A program made the position numbers and the translations under genes. Below, piece after piece: positions 1-7,919 of a DNA stretch of 59,260 nucleotides. The stretch covers positions 1-59,260 of the forward strand of contig NZ_JABAEF010000028.1 in NCBI RefSeq assembly GCF_023701945.1, in the 5' to 3' direction. Positions within the stretch are counted from its first letter, which is position 1. The number at the start of each line of letters is the position of its first letter. The notes below the pieces were generated by a model that did not search any database, was not told the DNA's origin, and saw nothing but the letters and a program-made list of their open reading frames with translations. Origin of the DNA: Rhizobium sp. CG5 (GTDB lineage Bacteria > Pseudomonadota > Alphaproteobacteria > Rhizobiales > Rhizobiaceae).

Positions 1-18
1 AGGTACAAATTTGTACCT
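1..18. promoter_or_regulatory. tra-box-like 18-bp palindrome upstream of traC
   Basis: AGGTACAAATTTGTACCT is a perfect 18-bp palindrome, 69 bp before the traC start and about 55 bp from the predicted nick site across the circle junction. In Ti plasmids an 18-bp tra box bound by TraR lies in this same traA-traC gap, but its sequence (ATGTGCAGATCTGCACAT) is different. A related copy stands before trbB (38481-38498). Role as the TraR operator is inferred from position, length and symmetry. The same site is present at 59134-59151. Confidence 0.6.
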
Positions 19-127
19 GTCCTGCCGGGGAAAAATCGAGGACTCTCATCCCACCATTCCACGGATATCACTGGAGATTGCATCCCGATGAAGAAGCCAA
101 CGTCGAAAATCCGCGAAGAACTTGCCC
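1..127. repeat. Terminal direct repeat (circle junction), left copy
   Basis: The first 127 bases are identical to the last 127 bases. Both copies carry the 18-bp dyad, the upstream region of traC and the first codons of traC. This is the signature of a circular molecule written out linearly with an assembly overlap, not a biological repeat. The unique length is 59,133 bp. Confidence 0.95.
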
Positions 128-384
128 GCTTGCAGGAACAGCTGAAGCAGGCGGAAACGCGTGACGCCGAACGCATCGGCCGCATTGCGCTGAAGGCCGG
201 ACTTGGGGAGATCGAAGTCGACGACGCCGACCTTCAGGCAGCTTTCGAGGACGTTGCAAAGCGGTTTCGCGGAACGAAAGCCGGATCGAACGGAAAAGAA
301 AAGGGTGCCGCTGGAGCGACCGGAACATCGTCGGCCACGTCGCTCAGTGCTGGCGCGGCTGCGAGCCAGGCTGGCGAGGCTTGA
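88..384 (+). CDS. traC: Conjugal transfer protein TraC
   Basis: This 98-residue protein matches the small TraC of Ti-type plasmids: a charged, probably coiled-coil N-terminal half (MKKPTSKIREELARLQEQL...) followed by a low-complexity Ala/Gly/Ser tail. TraC is an accessory DNA-processing protein needed for efficient transfer and probably acts at oriT with TraA; its biochemical role is poorly defined. It is the first gene of the traC-traD-traG operon that reads away from oriT, with traD starting 4 bp after its stop. The preceding 18-bp palindrome is the likely operator. Confidence 0.85.
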   Translation: MKKPTSKIREELARLQEQLKQAETRDAERIGRIALKAGLGEIEVDDADLQAAFEDVAKRFRGTKAGSNGKEKGAAGATGTSSATSLSAGAAASQAGEA

Positions 385-388
385 GCGG

Positions 389-604
389 ATGCAGCGGCTG
401 ACCACGGCAGAGGCCAGAAAGAAGGATGCTCGCGAGAAGATCGAATTGGGCGGTCTGATCGTCAAAGCAGGCCTGCGCTATGAAAAGCGCGCGTTGTTGC
501 TCGGTCTGTTGATCGAAGCGAAGACGAGGATCAAGGGCGATGAGGCGGAGCGATCCCGTTTGATCGCAGTCGGCGCGGAGGCATTCGGCAATGACAGCGA
601 ATAG
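389..604 (+). CDS. traD: Conjugal transfer protein TraD
   Basis: A 71-residue protein beginning MQRLTTAEARKKDAREKIEL, the typical start of the short TraD proteins of Ti-type tra operons (not the F-factor coupling protein of the same name). The ATG at 389 gives the family's usual length; the open frame continues upstream only as overlap with traC. The last 14 bp overlap the start of traG, so translation is probably coupled. The family pattern (G-L-I-V-K-A-G-L and a basic/acidic C-terminal helix) is visible. It is thought to assist TraA/TraG in DNA processing; the mechanism is not established. Confidence 0.85.
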   Translation: MQRLTTAEARKKDAREKIELGGLIVKAGLRYEKRALLLGLLIEAKTRIKGDEAERSRLIAVGAEAFGNDSE

Positions 605-2528
605 GATCCTGCTCGCCGTTGTTCCGCCGCTGATGATGATCGGCATTACACTGACGTTGCCGGGGATCGAACAGTGGCTCGCCACGTTCGGAAAAACGGC
701 AGAAGCGAAATTGACGCTTGGTCGGATTGGCTTGGCACTTCCTTATGTGGCGAGCGCTGCGATCGCACTGATCTTTCTCCTCAGTGCCCATGGATCGGTC
801 AACATCAAGACAGCAGGGTGGGGCGTCGTGGCCGGATCGGGCGTCATCATCGTGCTTGCCGTCATTCGGGAAGGAATGCGGCTCTCGCAGTTTGCCGGAC
901 AGGTGCCGGCGGCGAGGTCGATCCTGTCTTACGTCGATCCGGCAACGATGACAGGTGCTGCGGCGGTTCTCTTCTCCGGCATCTTCGCGCTTCGCGTCGC
1001 GGTGATCGGCAACGCAGCATTCTCGCGTTCCGAGCCGAAACGCATCCGGGGTAAACGCGCGCTGCACGGCGAGGCGGAATGGATGAAACTGCCGGAAGCA
1101 GGGAAGCTGTTCGCAGAGGGTGGCGGCATCGTCATCGGCGAGCGGTATCGTGTCGATCGCGACAGCACGGCGGCACTCTCGTTTCGGGCCGATCAGCCTG
1201 AGACATGGGGCGCCGGGGGCAAGTCACCGCTGCTCTGCTTCGACGGTTCGTTCGGATCGTCACATGGCATCGTGTTCGCCGGCTCCGGCGGTTTCAAGAC
1301 AACGTCGGCCACGATCCCGACGGCGCTGAAATGGGGCGGCACGCTGATCGTACTTGATCCATCCAATGAGGTGGCGCCGATGGTCAAGGCGCACCGGATT
1401 AAGGCCGGCCGTGATGTGATCGTGCTCGACCCGAAAGATCCCAATATCGGGTTCAATGCCCTCGACTGGATCGGTCAGCATGACGGGACGAAAGAAGAGG
1501 ATATCGCCGCGGTCGCCTCTTGGATCATGAGCGAAAGCGGCCGCGCCAGCGGCGTTCGGGACGATTTCTTTCGGGCATCCGGCTTGCAGCTGCTGACGGC
1601 GATCATCGCCGATGTCTGCCTTTCCGGTCATACGGAAAAGAAGGATCAGACGCTGCGGACCGTGCGCGTGAACCTCTCGGAACCGGAGCCGAAGCTACGC
1701 GCACGGCTTCAGGAAATCTACGACAACTCCGAGTCCGATTTTGTAAAGGAGAACGTGGCAGCGTTCGTGAACATGACGCCCGAAACCTTCTCCGGTGTCT
1801 ATGCCAACGCAATCAAAGAAACACATTGGCTGAGCTATCCGAACTATGCCGGTCTCGTGTCCGGTTCGACCTTTTCGACCGATGACATCGCGTCGGGAAA
1901 GACCGACGTGTTCGTCGCCCTGGATCTCAAAACGCTGGAAACCCATGGAGGTCTCGCGCGGGTGATCATCGGCTCATTCCTGAACGCCATCTATAATCGT
2001 GACGGGGCGATGCCGGGACGCGCTCTGTTCCTTCTCGACGAGGTCGCCCGCCTGGGTTTCATGAGGATCCTTGAGACGGCACGCGATGCCGGCCGCAAGT
2101 ATGGGATCACGCTTCTAATGATCTATCAGTCGATCGGCCAGATGCGCGAAACCTATGGCGGACGCGACGCCACCAGCAAGTGGTTCGAAAGCGCGAGCTG
2201 GATCAGTTTCTCAGCGATCAACGATCCGGAGACCGCGGACTATATCTCCCGGCGATGCGGAACGACGACAGTCGAGGTCGATCAGGTCAGCCGCAGCGTC
2301 CAGGCGAGGGGTTCGTCCCGAACCCGATCGAAGCAACTGGCCAGCCGACCATTGATCCAGCCGCACGAAGTCCTGCACATGCGGGCCGATGAGCAGATTG
2401 TGTTCACCGGGGGAAATGCGCCACTTCGATGCGGTCGCGCGATGTGGTTCCGGCGAGCCGACATGAAGTCCTGCGTTGGCGATAACCGCTTTCATGGAAA
2501 ACGTGGACCATTGGAAATCAAGGTCTGA
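591..2528 (+). CDS. traG: Type IV coupling protein TraG (VirD4 family)
   Basis: A 645-residue inner-membrane ATPase that links the TraA-DNA complex to the Trb mating channel. Hydrophobic segments fill roughly residues 5-25, 45-70, 80-95 and 120-140. The nucleotide-binding loop (GSGGFKTTS) lies near residue 230 and the Walker B strand (FLLDEVARLGF) near 480. Length and motif spacing are those of rhizobial TraG. It is the third gene of the traCDG operon and overlaps traD by 14 bp. Nothing suggests truncation. Confidence 0.95.
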   Translation: MTANRILLAVVPPLMMIGITLTLPGIEQWLATFGKTAEAKLTLGRIGLALPYVASAAIALIFLLSAHGSVNIKTAGWGVVAGSGVIIVLAVIREGMRLSQFAGQVPAARSILSYVDPATMTGAAAVLFSGIFALRVAVIGNAAFSRSEPKRIRGKRALHGEAEWMKLPEAGKLFAEGGGIVIGERYRVDRDSTAALSFRADQPETWGAGGKSPLLCFDGSFGSSHGIVFAGSGGFKTTSATIPTALKWGGTLIVLDPSNEVAPMVKAHRIKAGRDVIVLDPKDPNIGFNALDWIGQHDGTKEEDIAAVASWIMSESGRASGVRDDFFRASGLQLLTAIIADVCLSGHTEKKDQTLRTVRVNLSEPEPKLRARLQEIYDNSESDFVKENVAAFVNMTPETFSGVYANAIKETHWLSYPNYAGLVSGSTFSTDDIASGKTDVFVALDLKTLETHGGLARVIIGSFLNAIYNRDGAMPGRALFLLDEVARLGFMRILETARDAGRKYGITLLMIYQSIGQMRETYGGRDATSKWFESASWISFSAINDPETADYISRRCGTTTVEVDQVSRSVQARGSSRTRSKQLASRPLIQPHEVLHMRADEQIVFTGGNAPLRCGRAMWFRRADMKSCVGDNRFHGKRGPLEIKV

Positions 2529-2556
2529 GGGACAACCCGGACCCGGAGATCGGGCG

Positions 2557-2754
2557 ATGAGATATTGGGAAGCCCGCGAGGCCCAGGTCACGCCAGAAGA
2601 GGCCATCGAGGAATGCCGCATCCATCAAATTGAGGCAATCGTTCGCGAAAGCGATAGCGCTTTGGTGGATGTCACGACCGGCGAAGTCATCGCTCATCCA
2701 GACAAGTATGCCGACTATTGTGGCGCCGATATTCTCGGTTACCTGGGATACTGA
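2557..2754 (+). CDS. Small hypothetical protein downstream of traG
   Basis: A 65-residue acidic soluble protein (MRYWEAREAQVTPEEAIEEC...) with no signal peptide or membrane segment. It begins 28 bp after the traG stop on the same strand, so it may be the last gene of the traCDG transcript. The ATG at 2557 is chosen because the frame upstream overlaps traG without similarity to anything known to me. Two cysteines (in EEC and YCGAD) are present but no clear metal site. I do not recognise a family; function unknown. Confidence 0.6.
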   Translation: MRYWEAREAQVTPEEAIEECRIHQIEAIVRESDSALVDVTTGEVIAHPDKYADYCGADILGYLGY

Positions 2755-2964
2755 TCAGTGGAAGTCGGCTATCGCGGGAGGATCGTTACCGGGATCGGCG
2801 AAGACCACAGTTGGGCTTCGTTCGCTTCAGCGAATAGAGCCGTACGCCAAAGGCGGACCGCCCCGCGCTCCTTCTGTCCATACTTCACAAAACTGAATCG
2901 TTTCGCGACCATCGATTCACAACTCTCGTTGGACGCATGGGCCCGATTGCGCGATTCTCTCACC

Positions 2965-3249
2965 ATGATCGCCCAGCCCTATCACCTTTATGTCGAACGC
3001 ACGAATGCTGAGAAAAACATGGCGCGCTTCTATGCCATGTCGATCGAACCGACCCTCTTCGGAGAGGCCTGTCTTATGCGGCGCTGGGGACGCATCGGAA
3101 CCAGAGGCCAGCTAAAGGTTCATCACTTCGAGCAAGAGAAAGACGCGGTTGAATTGTTCCTCGATCTCGTCAGGCAAAAACGCCACAGGGGATACCGTAC
3201 AATCAACTCGGCTCAACATACGTACCGGGACAGCTTGCAGCGGCGTTAG
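2965..3249 (+). CDS. WGR domain-containing protein
   Basis: A 94-residue protein that is essentially one WGR domain: the signature MRRWGRIGTRGQ is at about residues 33-44, followed by the usual acidic helix with FEQEKDAVELF. WGR domains occur in PARPs, where they contact DNA, and as free-standing small proteins on alphaproteobacterial plasmids whose role is unproven. The ATG at 2965 gives the normal domain start; the frame upstream to 2758 shows no protein-like pattern. It lies between traG and a nuclease gene, all on the plus strand, in the predicted leading region. Confidence 0.8.
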   Translation: MIAQPYHLYVERTNAEKNMARFYAMSIEPTLFGEACLMRRWGRIGTRGQLKVHHFEQEKDAVELFLDLVRQKRHRGYRTINSAQHTYRDSLQRR

Positions 3250-3364
3250 CGCCAGCTTCACCGAAGAGCGATATGAAAACCATCTCTGACGGGTCGAATT
3301 CAAATTGAGAACCATGGAATTGCAGAAGAATGACCATAGCCTTCGGCCAGAGGTCCGTTATCGC

Positions 3365-3817
3365 GTGAAAAAGATCATCGTCGCGATCGCAGTATCCGGC
3401 TGTGCGCTGGGCGCTCACATATTTGGGGTCGTTCCAGTCGCCGGGGCTGCGAGCGTGGTCATCAGTCCGGAGAGGACATACCGGAAATGTTTCGGTGGTG
3501 ATCGCTTCGCCTGCGTCGTGGACGGAGATACTCTCTGGATTGAGGGCGCAAAAATCCGCATTGCCGATATCGACGCTCCCGAGATCAGCGAGCCGAAATG
3601 CGCAACGGAGCTGGCGCTGGGAAATAGAGCGACCGATCGCCTGATCGAACTGGTCAATCAGGGTTCCTTCAAGCTTCGCGCATGGCCCGGACGCGACGAA
3701 GACAAGTACGGTCGCAAGCTCCGCGTCCTCATCCGTGACGGCAGGAGCCTCGGTGATATCCTCGTATCGGAAGGCCTGGCCAGAACCTGGACGAGCCGTA
3801 GACAGCCCTGGTGCTGA
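3365..3817 (+). CDS. Secreted thermonuclease-family (SNase-like) protein
   Basis: A staphylococcal-nuclease-fold protein of about 150 residues. The motif VVDGDTLWIEG...RIADIDAPE carries the metal-binding Asp residues and the catalytic Arg region, and DEDKYGRKL is the second conserved block. A signal peptide follows the chosen GTG (KKIIVAIAVSG...AGA), predicting export to the periplasm. GTG 3365 has a GAGG motif about 10 bp upstream; in-frame ATG 3314 and TTG 3305 are alternatives that would put about 20 polar residues before the signal peptide. Such nucleases are common on rhizobial plasmids next to transfer genes; the substrate here is unknown. Confidence 0.8.
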   Translation: MKKIIVAIAVSGCALGAHIFGVVPVAGAASVVISPERTYRKCFGGDRFACVVDGDTLWIEGAKIRIADIDAPEISEPKCATELALGNRATDRLIELVNQGSFKLRAWPGRDEDKYGRKLRVLIRDGRSLGDILVSEGLARTWTSRRQPWC

Positions 3818-3853
3818 AACCGGCCCACGATTGCTGGCCGTTGCACAACGCCG

Positions 3854-4027
3854 TTATCGGCGCCTGCTCCAATCTGTTTCAAAGGAGATCTCGATCTCGA
3901 CTAAGAACGGGATTCTGATCGCGAGCTTCAGGCCGAGTTTGCCCTTGCGGAAAAAGTGGCCGATCACCTTGCCGAGGGAAGAAAGCTTGCGGCCTGTGGC
4001 GGCCAGGAATTGTGCGAGGGTTTGCAT
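3854..4027 (-). CDS. Small hypothetical protein, basic
   Basis: A 57-residue, strongly basic protein (MQTLAQFLAATGRKLSSLGK...). The ATG at 4027 has an excellent ribosome-binding site (AAGGAG, 8 bp upstream), which is the main reason to accept so short a gene; the longer upstream frame is less likely. It has an amphipathic or hydrophobic middle (GLKLAIRIPFLVEI) that might associate with a membrane or fold as a strand. First of the long series of minus-strand genes in the leading region. No family recognised. Confidence 0.55.
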   Translation of the reverse strand: MQTLAQFLAATGRKLSSLGKVIGHFFRKGKLGLKLAIRIPFLVEIEISFETDWSRRR

Positions 4028-4319
4028 GGTGGTTTCTCCTTGTCGATTGCGGACATCGCAGGGATCGGCCGCAGGCCGGGACAAGGAGGGTTGCATCGGT
4101 ACGGCCGCAGCGAAGCGGAGGACTTATCGACACCTGAATTTTGGCGCGCGAGGAGACGCGAAGCGGCGGGGAAAATTCTGATGGCGATGAGTTGCTGCCC
4201 GACGACCGGACCGCAACATCCCTGGGGTCGATGGCCTCGCTCGACAAGGACACCGTGCAATGTCTCCGCCTTTCGACACCTTACACAGAGACCACGCCTA
4301 GCTGTGTAGTATACCGCCC

Positions 4320-4484
4320 TCAGAAGGGCGGCTCGGCATCAACGCTTCCGTCCTGCTCTGCCGTGATGATTGCCAACTCCGCTTGAGCCAGGTCCAGCTC
4401 GGTCTGGATCTCGCGGCGCTCCGCAGCGTCGCATGCGTTCTTGAGCTCGGCGCGCAGTTCTTCGATGTGCTGTTCGATCGTCAT
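4320..4484 (-). CDS. Small hypothetical helical protein
   Basis: A 54-residue acidic protein (MTIEQHIEELRAELKNACDA...) predicted to be one long helix or coiled coil with a short tail ending EPPF. The ATG at 4484 is preceded by AAGGAG at 8 bp, a near-ideal ribosome-binding site. Codon use is normal for the plasmid. It sits between the small basic gene at 3854 and DUF736, both on the same strand. Function unknown; single-helix proteins of this kind may be subunits of larger complexes. Confidence 0.55.
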   Translation of the reverse strand: MTIEQHIEELRAELKNACDAAERREIQTELDLAQAELAIITAEQDGSVDAEPPF

Positions 4485-4803
4485 CGTCCCATCTCCTTGA
4501 GTTTGTGAAAGATGACCGACGGGTCCGAGGGGGGATCGCGGGGTCAGGGATCGCGCCAGCGACCGGCAGAGCCGGGGAGTGGGGGAGCCGATTTGCGCAA
4601 GCAGCCCATGGGCGGGTGGAGTAAATTGGGGGAACCGCTCATCCTTGAGGCCGCGATGCCCGCTTGGTACGATCGCTCATACTGAGCAGCTTCCCCGCTA
4701 ACCGTATGCCACTAAAAAAGACGGACCTGGCTCGATGCCGGGTCCGTCTTTACTTCTCGGCAGAGGAGAAGGCTCCGCCGATGGCGGAGCCCCGTGATGT
4801 CAA
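4485..4803. other. Intergenic region with two hairpins
   Basis: These 319 bases hold the leader of the 54-residue gene (AAGGAG next to its start) and, near the right end, two hairpins just past the DUF736 stop: a G/C-rich perfect hairpin at 4771-4791 (GGCTCCGCC, 3-base loop) and the terminator at 4717-4751. No further gene is seen. Confidence 0.5.
4717..4751 (-). terminator. Rho-independent terminator after DUF736 gene
   Basis: An 11-bp perfect inverted repeat (AAAGACGGACC ... GGTCCGTCTTT) with a 13-base loop. Read on the minus strand it ends in a run of T residues (the A-tract at 4714-4719). It lies about 50 bp past the DUF736 stop codon and should end that transcript; a second perfect hairpin at 4771-4791 precedes it. 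Confidence 0.75.
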
Positions 4804-5112
4804 TCAGTCCCGGTTCGGGCGGGACCAGATGAGCTGGAGACCATCCTCGCCTTCAACTTCGGCGAGTGTTGCGTAGATCGGAGCTGGGAAGCTCGGATCG
4901 TCGAGCTTGACCGAGAGGTAGTCGCGGCCCTGTTCGGAGGTTTTCTGCCAGGCGGCACCTAGCTCGACGCTGCCGGCGTAGACGCGGAACTGCGGGCCCT
5001 TGTCGGAGGGGTTCTCGACCCGAGCGATGCGGGCCTTGACGTTAAGGGCGAGCGTGCGGATGGAGCCGGTGAAGCCGTTTTCGGTGGAGGTGAATGTGCC
5101 TATGGTTGCCAT
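4804..5112 (-). CDS. DUF736 family protein
   Basis: A 102-residue protein with the DUF736 pattern: MATIGTFTSTENGFTGSIRT at the start and a C-terminal strand pair with GEDGLQLIWSRP. DUF736 proteins are abundant on alphaproteobacterial conjugative plasmids and near antirestriction genes; no biochemical function is established. Start ATG 5112 has AAGGAA about 7 bp upstream. The 5' leader (5120-5156) resembles that of ardC, which suggests common control. It is followed by a strong terminator, so it is probably transcribed alone. Confidence 0.9.
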   Translation of the reverse strand: MATIGTFTSTENGFTGSIRTLALNVKARIARVENPSDKGPQFRVYAGSVELGAAWQKTSEQGRDYLSVKLDDPSFPAPIYATLAEVEGEDGLQLIWSRPNRD

Positions 5113-5119
5113 TGTCGTA

Positions 5120-5156
5120 TTCCTTTTCTCGTGTTCGGGCCGCGCCCATCGCGACC
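5120..5156 (-). promoter_or_regulatory. Leader hairpin of DUF736, shared with ardC
   Basis: Read on the minus strand: a stem-loop (GGTCGCG ATGGG CGCGGCC, one mismatch) followed by the block GAGAAAAGGAA that contains the ribosome-binding site. The ardC leader (6677-6709) has the same arrangement and nearly the same bases, although the proteins are unrelated. Confidence 0.55.
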
Positions 5157-5567
5157 TCGATAGCTGTCAAAAGACCGGTGACGATCGGACCGCACCCAAT
5201 AGGGCCGGAATGAAATGGAGGACGGCAAGTCGCAGATTTGTTAGTGGGCGAGGAGGAGGGCGCAGCCTTCCGGGGTAAGAAATCTGAGCCTTGTCGTTGC
5301 GGGAAGACGATCGAGGCGCAGCCGGTCTCCGGTCAGACATGCCTCATCGAGCCCGCAGATGGGTTGCCGGAAACTCTGACGCGAAGGGATATGGCAATGG
5401 TGTTCCGCCGCACTCGCCCGGGCACGAATGGCATCTTGCGCCATCCCCCGCTTCGACCGTCGTTGCTTGCTTCAGTCGGGGACACAAGTTCGGGCTAACA
5501 TTGGCTCGCTTGCCCGATCTCCCCGGTGCGATATTGTTGCACTCGCGAATCGCAGCCTGGAGGATCA
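5157..5567. other. Gene-poor gap upstream of DUF736
   Basis: About 410 bases without a convincing gene. A 67-codon open frame on the minus strand (5241-5444) ends in a protein-like stretch (RLRLDRLPATTRLRFLTPEG) but lacks a clear ribosome-binding site and recognisable family; it could be a decayed or unrecognised small gene. The DUF736 promoter should lie at the left end. Confidence 0.35.
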
Positions 5568-5741
5568 ATGCCTCAGCAGACCAAGCCGTTCATCATTGAG
5601 CGCAAACCGTCCCGTAAACCCAAACCCGACGCTCAAAAACCGTCGATCTGGGGAAGGCTGGATGCTGACATCTCCCAAGGTCTGAAGGACCAACGGGATG
5701 AGGATCACGCGGCCGCCACCGGTGGTGACGACCGCGCCTGA
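5568..5741 (+). CDS. Small hypothetical basic protein
   Basis: A 57-residue hydrophilic protein (MPQQTKPFIIERKPSRKPKP...) rich in Lys, Pro and Arg at the N-terminus and acidic at the C-terminus, probably disordered around a short conserved-looking core (KPSIWGRLDADISQGL). The ATG at 5568 has GGAGG about 6 bp upstream. It converges on ardC, whose stop is 3 bp away. It is one of the few plus-strand genes in this region. I know no function; a DNA-binding or partner-binding peptide is possible but unproven. Confidence 0.6.
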   Translation: MPQQTKPFIIERKPSRKPKPDAQKPSIWGRLDADISQGLKDQRDEDHAAATGGDDRA

Positions 5742-5744
5742 ACG

Positions 5745-6668
5745 TCAGGCCGCAGCCTTCAGATCCTCTTGCGGCTGCAAGGAATGCAGGAAACTCACGG
5801 CGCGCTGCGCATGGGCCGCAGCCTGGAAGATCGCCCGCTTGTCGTTGGCCAGCACCGATAGCCACGACTGGAGGTAGGACGCATGATCCGGCCGCGGCTC
5901 GAGCTCCGGCACGATACCGAGATCGGCGCAGAGGAAGCAACTGCCGAGCTCGGCAATGAGTTCTTCGCGCGCGCGTTCCGTTCGATCCTTCGCATACCGG
6001 GACAGATCTCGTCCGACGCGATGTTCCGCCGCCGTCCAGTGAGTCGCCTCATGACTGAGGACGGCCGCATACCCGGCTGCATCGCGGAACGCCTCGAAGG
6101 GCGGCATCTGGATGTAATCCATGACCGGTGAATAATAGGCCTGGTTGCCGCAGTGTCGGATGACCGCGCCGGTGTTGCGGAAGAAGAGATCGGCGCTCTC
6201 TATTCGCTCGACAGGATCCCGGACCTTGACCGGCAGCGCATAATAGCTGTCAGGCAAACCCTCGATCTGCTCGGTATTGAACACCGAGTATGCCTTCAGG
6301 AACGGAATTTGCCGATCGACCTCATTGCCGTTTCCGTCGGCCACCGACTTTGTAAAGCGGCTCGCAAAGACGACCGTCGAGCCCGTTTCGCCCTTCCGTA
6401 CGGCGCCGCCCAGTTCGAGGGCCTGTTTGAATGTCATCCACATCGAGGAGGAGAACCCCCGCGATACCTGCTCCGACCACAGGAGCAGCACGTTCATGCC
6501 GGAATATGGGAGGCCGTTGTGTCGCAGGGGCCGGGAGATCCGACCATCGGTATTGACGGCGCTCCATGGTTTCATCCAGGGACGAACGCCCTGTTCGAGA
6601 TCTTCAACGATCCGATCGGTGATCCGCGTATAGATGTCGATACGGTCCGATTCCGCTTTCCTCGTCAT
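5745..6668 (-). CDS. ardC: ArdC-family antirestriction protein
   Basis: A 307-residue protein of the ArdC type. The N-terminal single-stranded-DNA-binding domain (DUF1738: ITDRIVEDLEQGVRPWMKPW, PYSGMNVLLLW) is followed by a zinc-metallopeptidase-like domain with the motif SHEATHWTAAEHR around residue 209; two His and a downstream Glu would bind zinc. ArdC proteins protect entering plasmid DNA from restriction. ATG 6668 has AAGGAA 9 bp upstream, and a hairpin shared with the DUF736 leader precedes it. Its location in the first 7 kb after oriT and its minus-strand orientation fit expression early in transfer. Confidence 0.9.
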   Translation of the reverse strand: MTRKAESDRIDIYTRITDRIVEDLEQGVRPWMKPWSAVNTDGRISRPLRHNGLPYSGMNVLLLWSEQVSRGFSSSMWMTFKQALELGGAVRKGETGSTVVFASRFTKSVADGNGNEVDRQIPFLKAYSVFNTEQIEGLPDSYYALPVKVRDPVERIESADLFFRNTGAVIRHCGNQAYYSPVMDYIQMPPFEAFRDAAGYAAVLSHEATHWTAAEHRVGRDLSRYAKDRTERAREELIAELGSCFLCADLGIVPELEPRPDHASYLQSWLSVLANDKRAIFQAAAHAQRAVSFLHSLQPQEDLKAAA

Positions 6669-6676
6669 GACTTCTT

Positions 6677-6709
6677 TTCCTTTTCTCAGGACCGCGCCTA
6701 TCGCGGTCC
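6677..6709 (-). promoter_or_regulatory. Leader hairpin of ardC
   Basis: Read on the minus strand: a perfect 8-bp stem GGACCGCG / CGCGGTCC around a 5-base loop, then GAGAAAAGGAA with the ribosome-binding site. It closely matches the DUF736 leader at 5120-5156. It may be an mRNA control element or part of a promoter that works on single-stranded DNA; neither is shown. Confidence 0.55.
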
Positions 6710-6946
6710 GTCACGGAGGTCCGAAGTCAGGGGCCGATGGTGCGGCCATGCACCGGAACGGCCGTAACAGTGTGGAGGACGGCAAAGCCGTTGCATGGGC
6801 GCCCGGCTCCTGCAGGACCGCCGAGCGGGACGGGCCGCAACAGGCGCGCATCCAGCTTTCGTTTTGGACCTGAGAAAAGGCCGGCGCATGCAGGCGCCAG
6901 CCAAGGAACAAGAAGGAAGGGGCGGGGTGCGACCCCGCCGTTCGTA

Positions 6947-7534
6947 TTATCCGAATGCGGCCAACTGAGCTTCGGCTGCTTTGCGGTCGAGCGATGCGCC
7001 CGGATTTTCGACCGGCCGGTCGAAGGGCTTCCAGGTCTCGCCGATGACCTGTTCATAGGCGGCGACTGCGCCCTCGGCCGCCATGCGCAGCGCGTGCGAT
7101 TGGACACCCATGTCGGCCGCGAACTCCCGCTTGCGCTGGGCGGCGCTGTCATAGCCAACCGGACCATCGAGATCCTCGTCGCGGGCGTCATTGGACGCCT
7201 TGGCCGTTGCGTCGCGCGCCTCTGTGACGGCGCGGGAGTAGAATTGCCCGGCGCCATACGCGGATCCGACAAAGGCCCCGACGATGCGCTGGAGGTGGAT
7301 CTGCATCGCCTTCTCGCCGAGGCCTTCGGACAGGCTTTCGGCGGTCTCGACGATCAGCCGCTCGTGAAGGCTGCGGATGCCATCGCTATCGACGACTGCC
7401 GTGCCGAAGCTTGTCGCGATCTTGGACGCCTGGGTGGCGTCGGGGCAGGAGAGGCGGACCATTTCGAGGGTGGTAGCGCGGCGAGATTGCGAGACCCGTG
7501 CGTTGGAGCGATTGGGGATAGAGGGCTTGGCCAT
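6947..7534 (-). CDS. Conserved plasmid hypothetical protein (195 aa)
   Basis: A 195-residue soluble protein without a signal peptide: a basic N-terminus (MAKPSIPNRSNARVSQSRRA), then a largely helical, alanine-rich body with many acidic residues. The C-terminal part (VGETWKPFDRP...) resembles a conserved tail of hypothetical proteins on rhizobial conjugative plasmids, but I cannot name a family. AAGGAAGGAA stands just before the ATG at 7534. It lies between ardC and the ParB-like operon, same strand, 385 bp after the previous gene, so it probably has its own promoter. Confidence 0.7.
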   Translation of the reverse strand: MAKPSIPNRSNARVSQSRRATTLEMVRLSCPDATQASKIATSFGTAVVDSDGIRSLHERLIVETAESLSEGLGEKAMQIHLQRIVGAFVGSAYGAGQFYSRAVTEARDATAKASNDARDEDLDGPVGYDSAAQRKREFAADMGVQSHALRMAAEGAVAAYEQVIGETWKPFDRPVENPGASLDRKAAEAQLAAFG

Positions 7535-7919
7535 GTCTGTTCCTTCCTTGGCTTCCGAAGCGGTTCCGACCCGTGCCGGTCTGCCCTTCGATGCGGACGA
7601 CCAGGAACCGGCAAGGGACGGGTGGCTTCACAGGTCCGATCCAACTGAGCCAGCAGGGCAGGTTTGCGGACCAGCAGGCCTTGGCCTGAGCAGACCGCGA
7701 GCTTGCCCTCGCGCAGAGAGGCTGGATCGGCCGCCCCGCGGCGCGACAGCGGCCTTGAAACGACCGGCCGCCGGTTCAGACCGCAGCGAACAAGAAGAGC
7801 AGTCCGGCACGGGTCCGATATCACTCCCGATGCCCAAGAGAAGGCACATGGCAAAGCCCGCAATGCCGATGCCATCGAAGCCGGCAAGCACATCGCCAGC
7901 TCACTCGCCTCGGGTCTTC
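7535..7919. other. Intergenic gap, 385 bp
   Basis: GC-rich DNA between the 195-residue gene and the end of the ParB-like operon. Open frames exist on both strands but none has a ribosome-binding site, recognisable product or consistent codon pattern. The promoter of the 195-residue gene should be at the left end. Confidence 0.35.
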
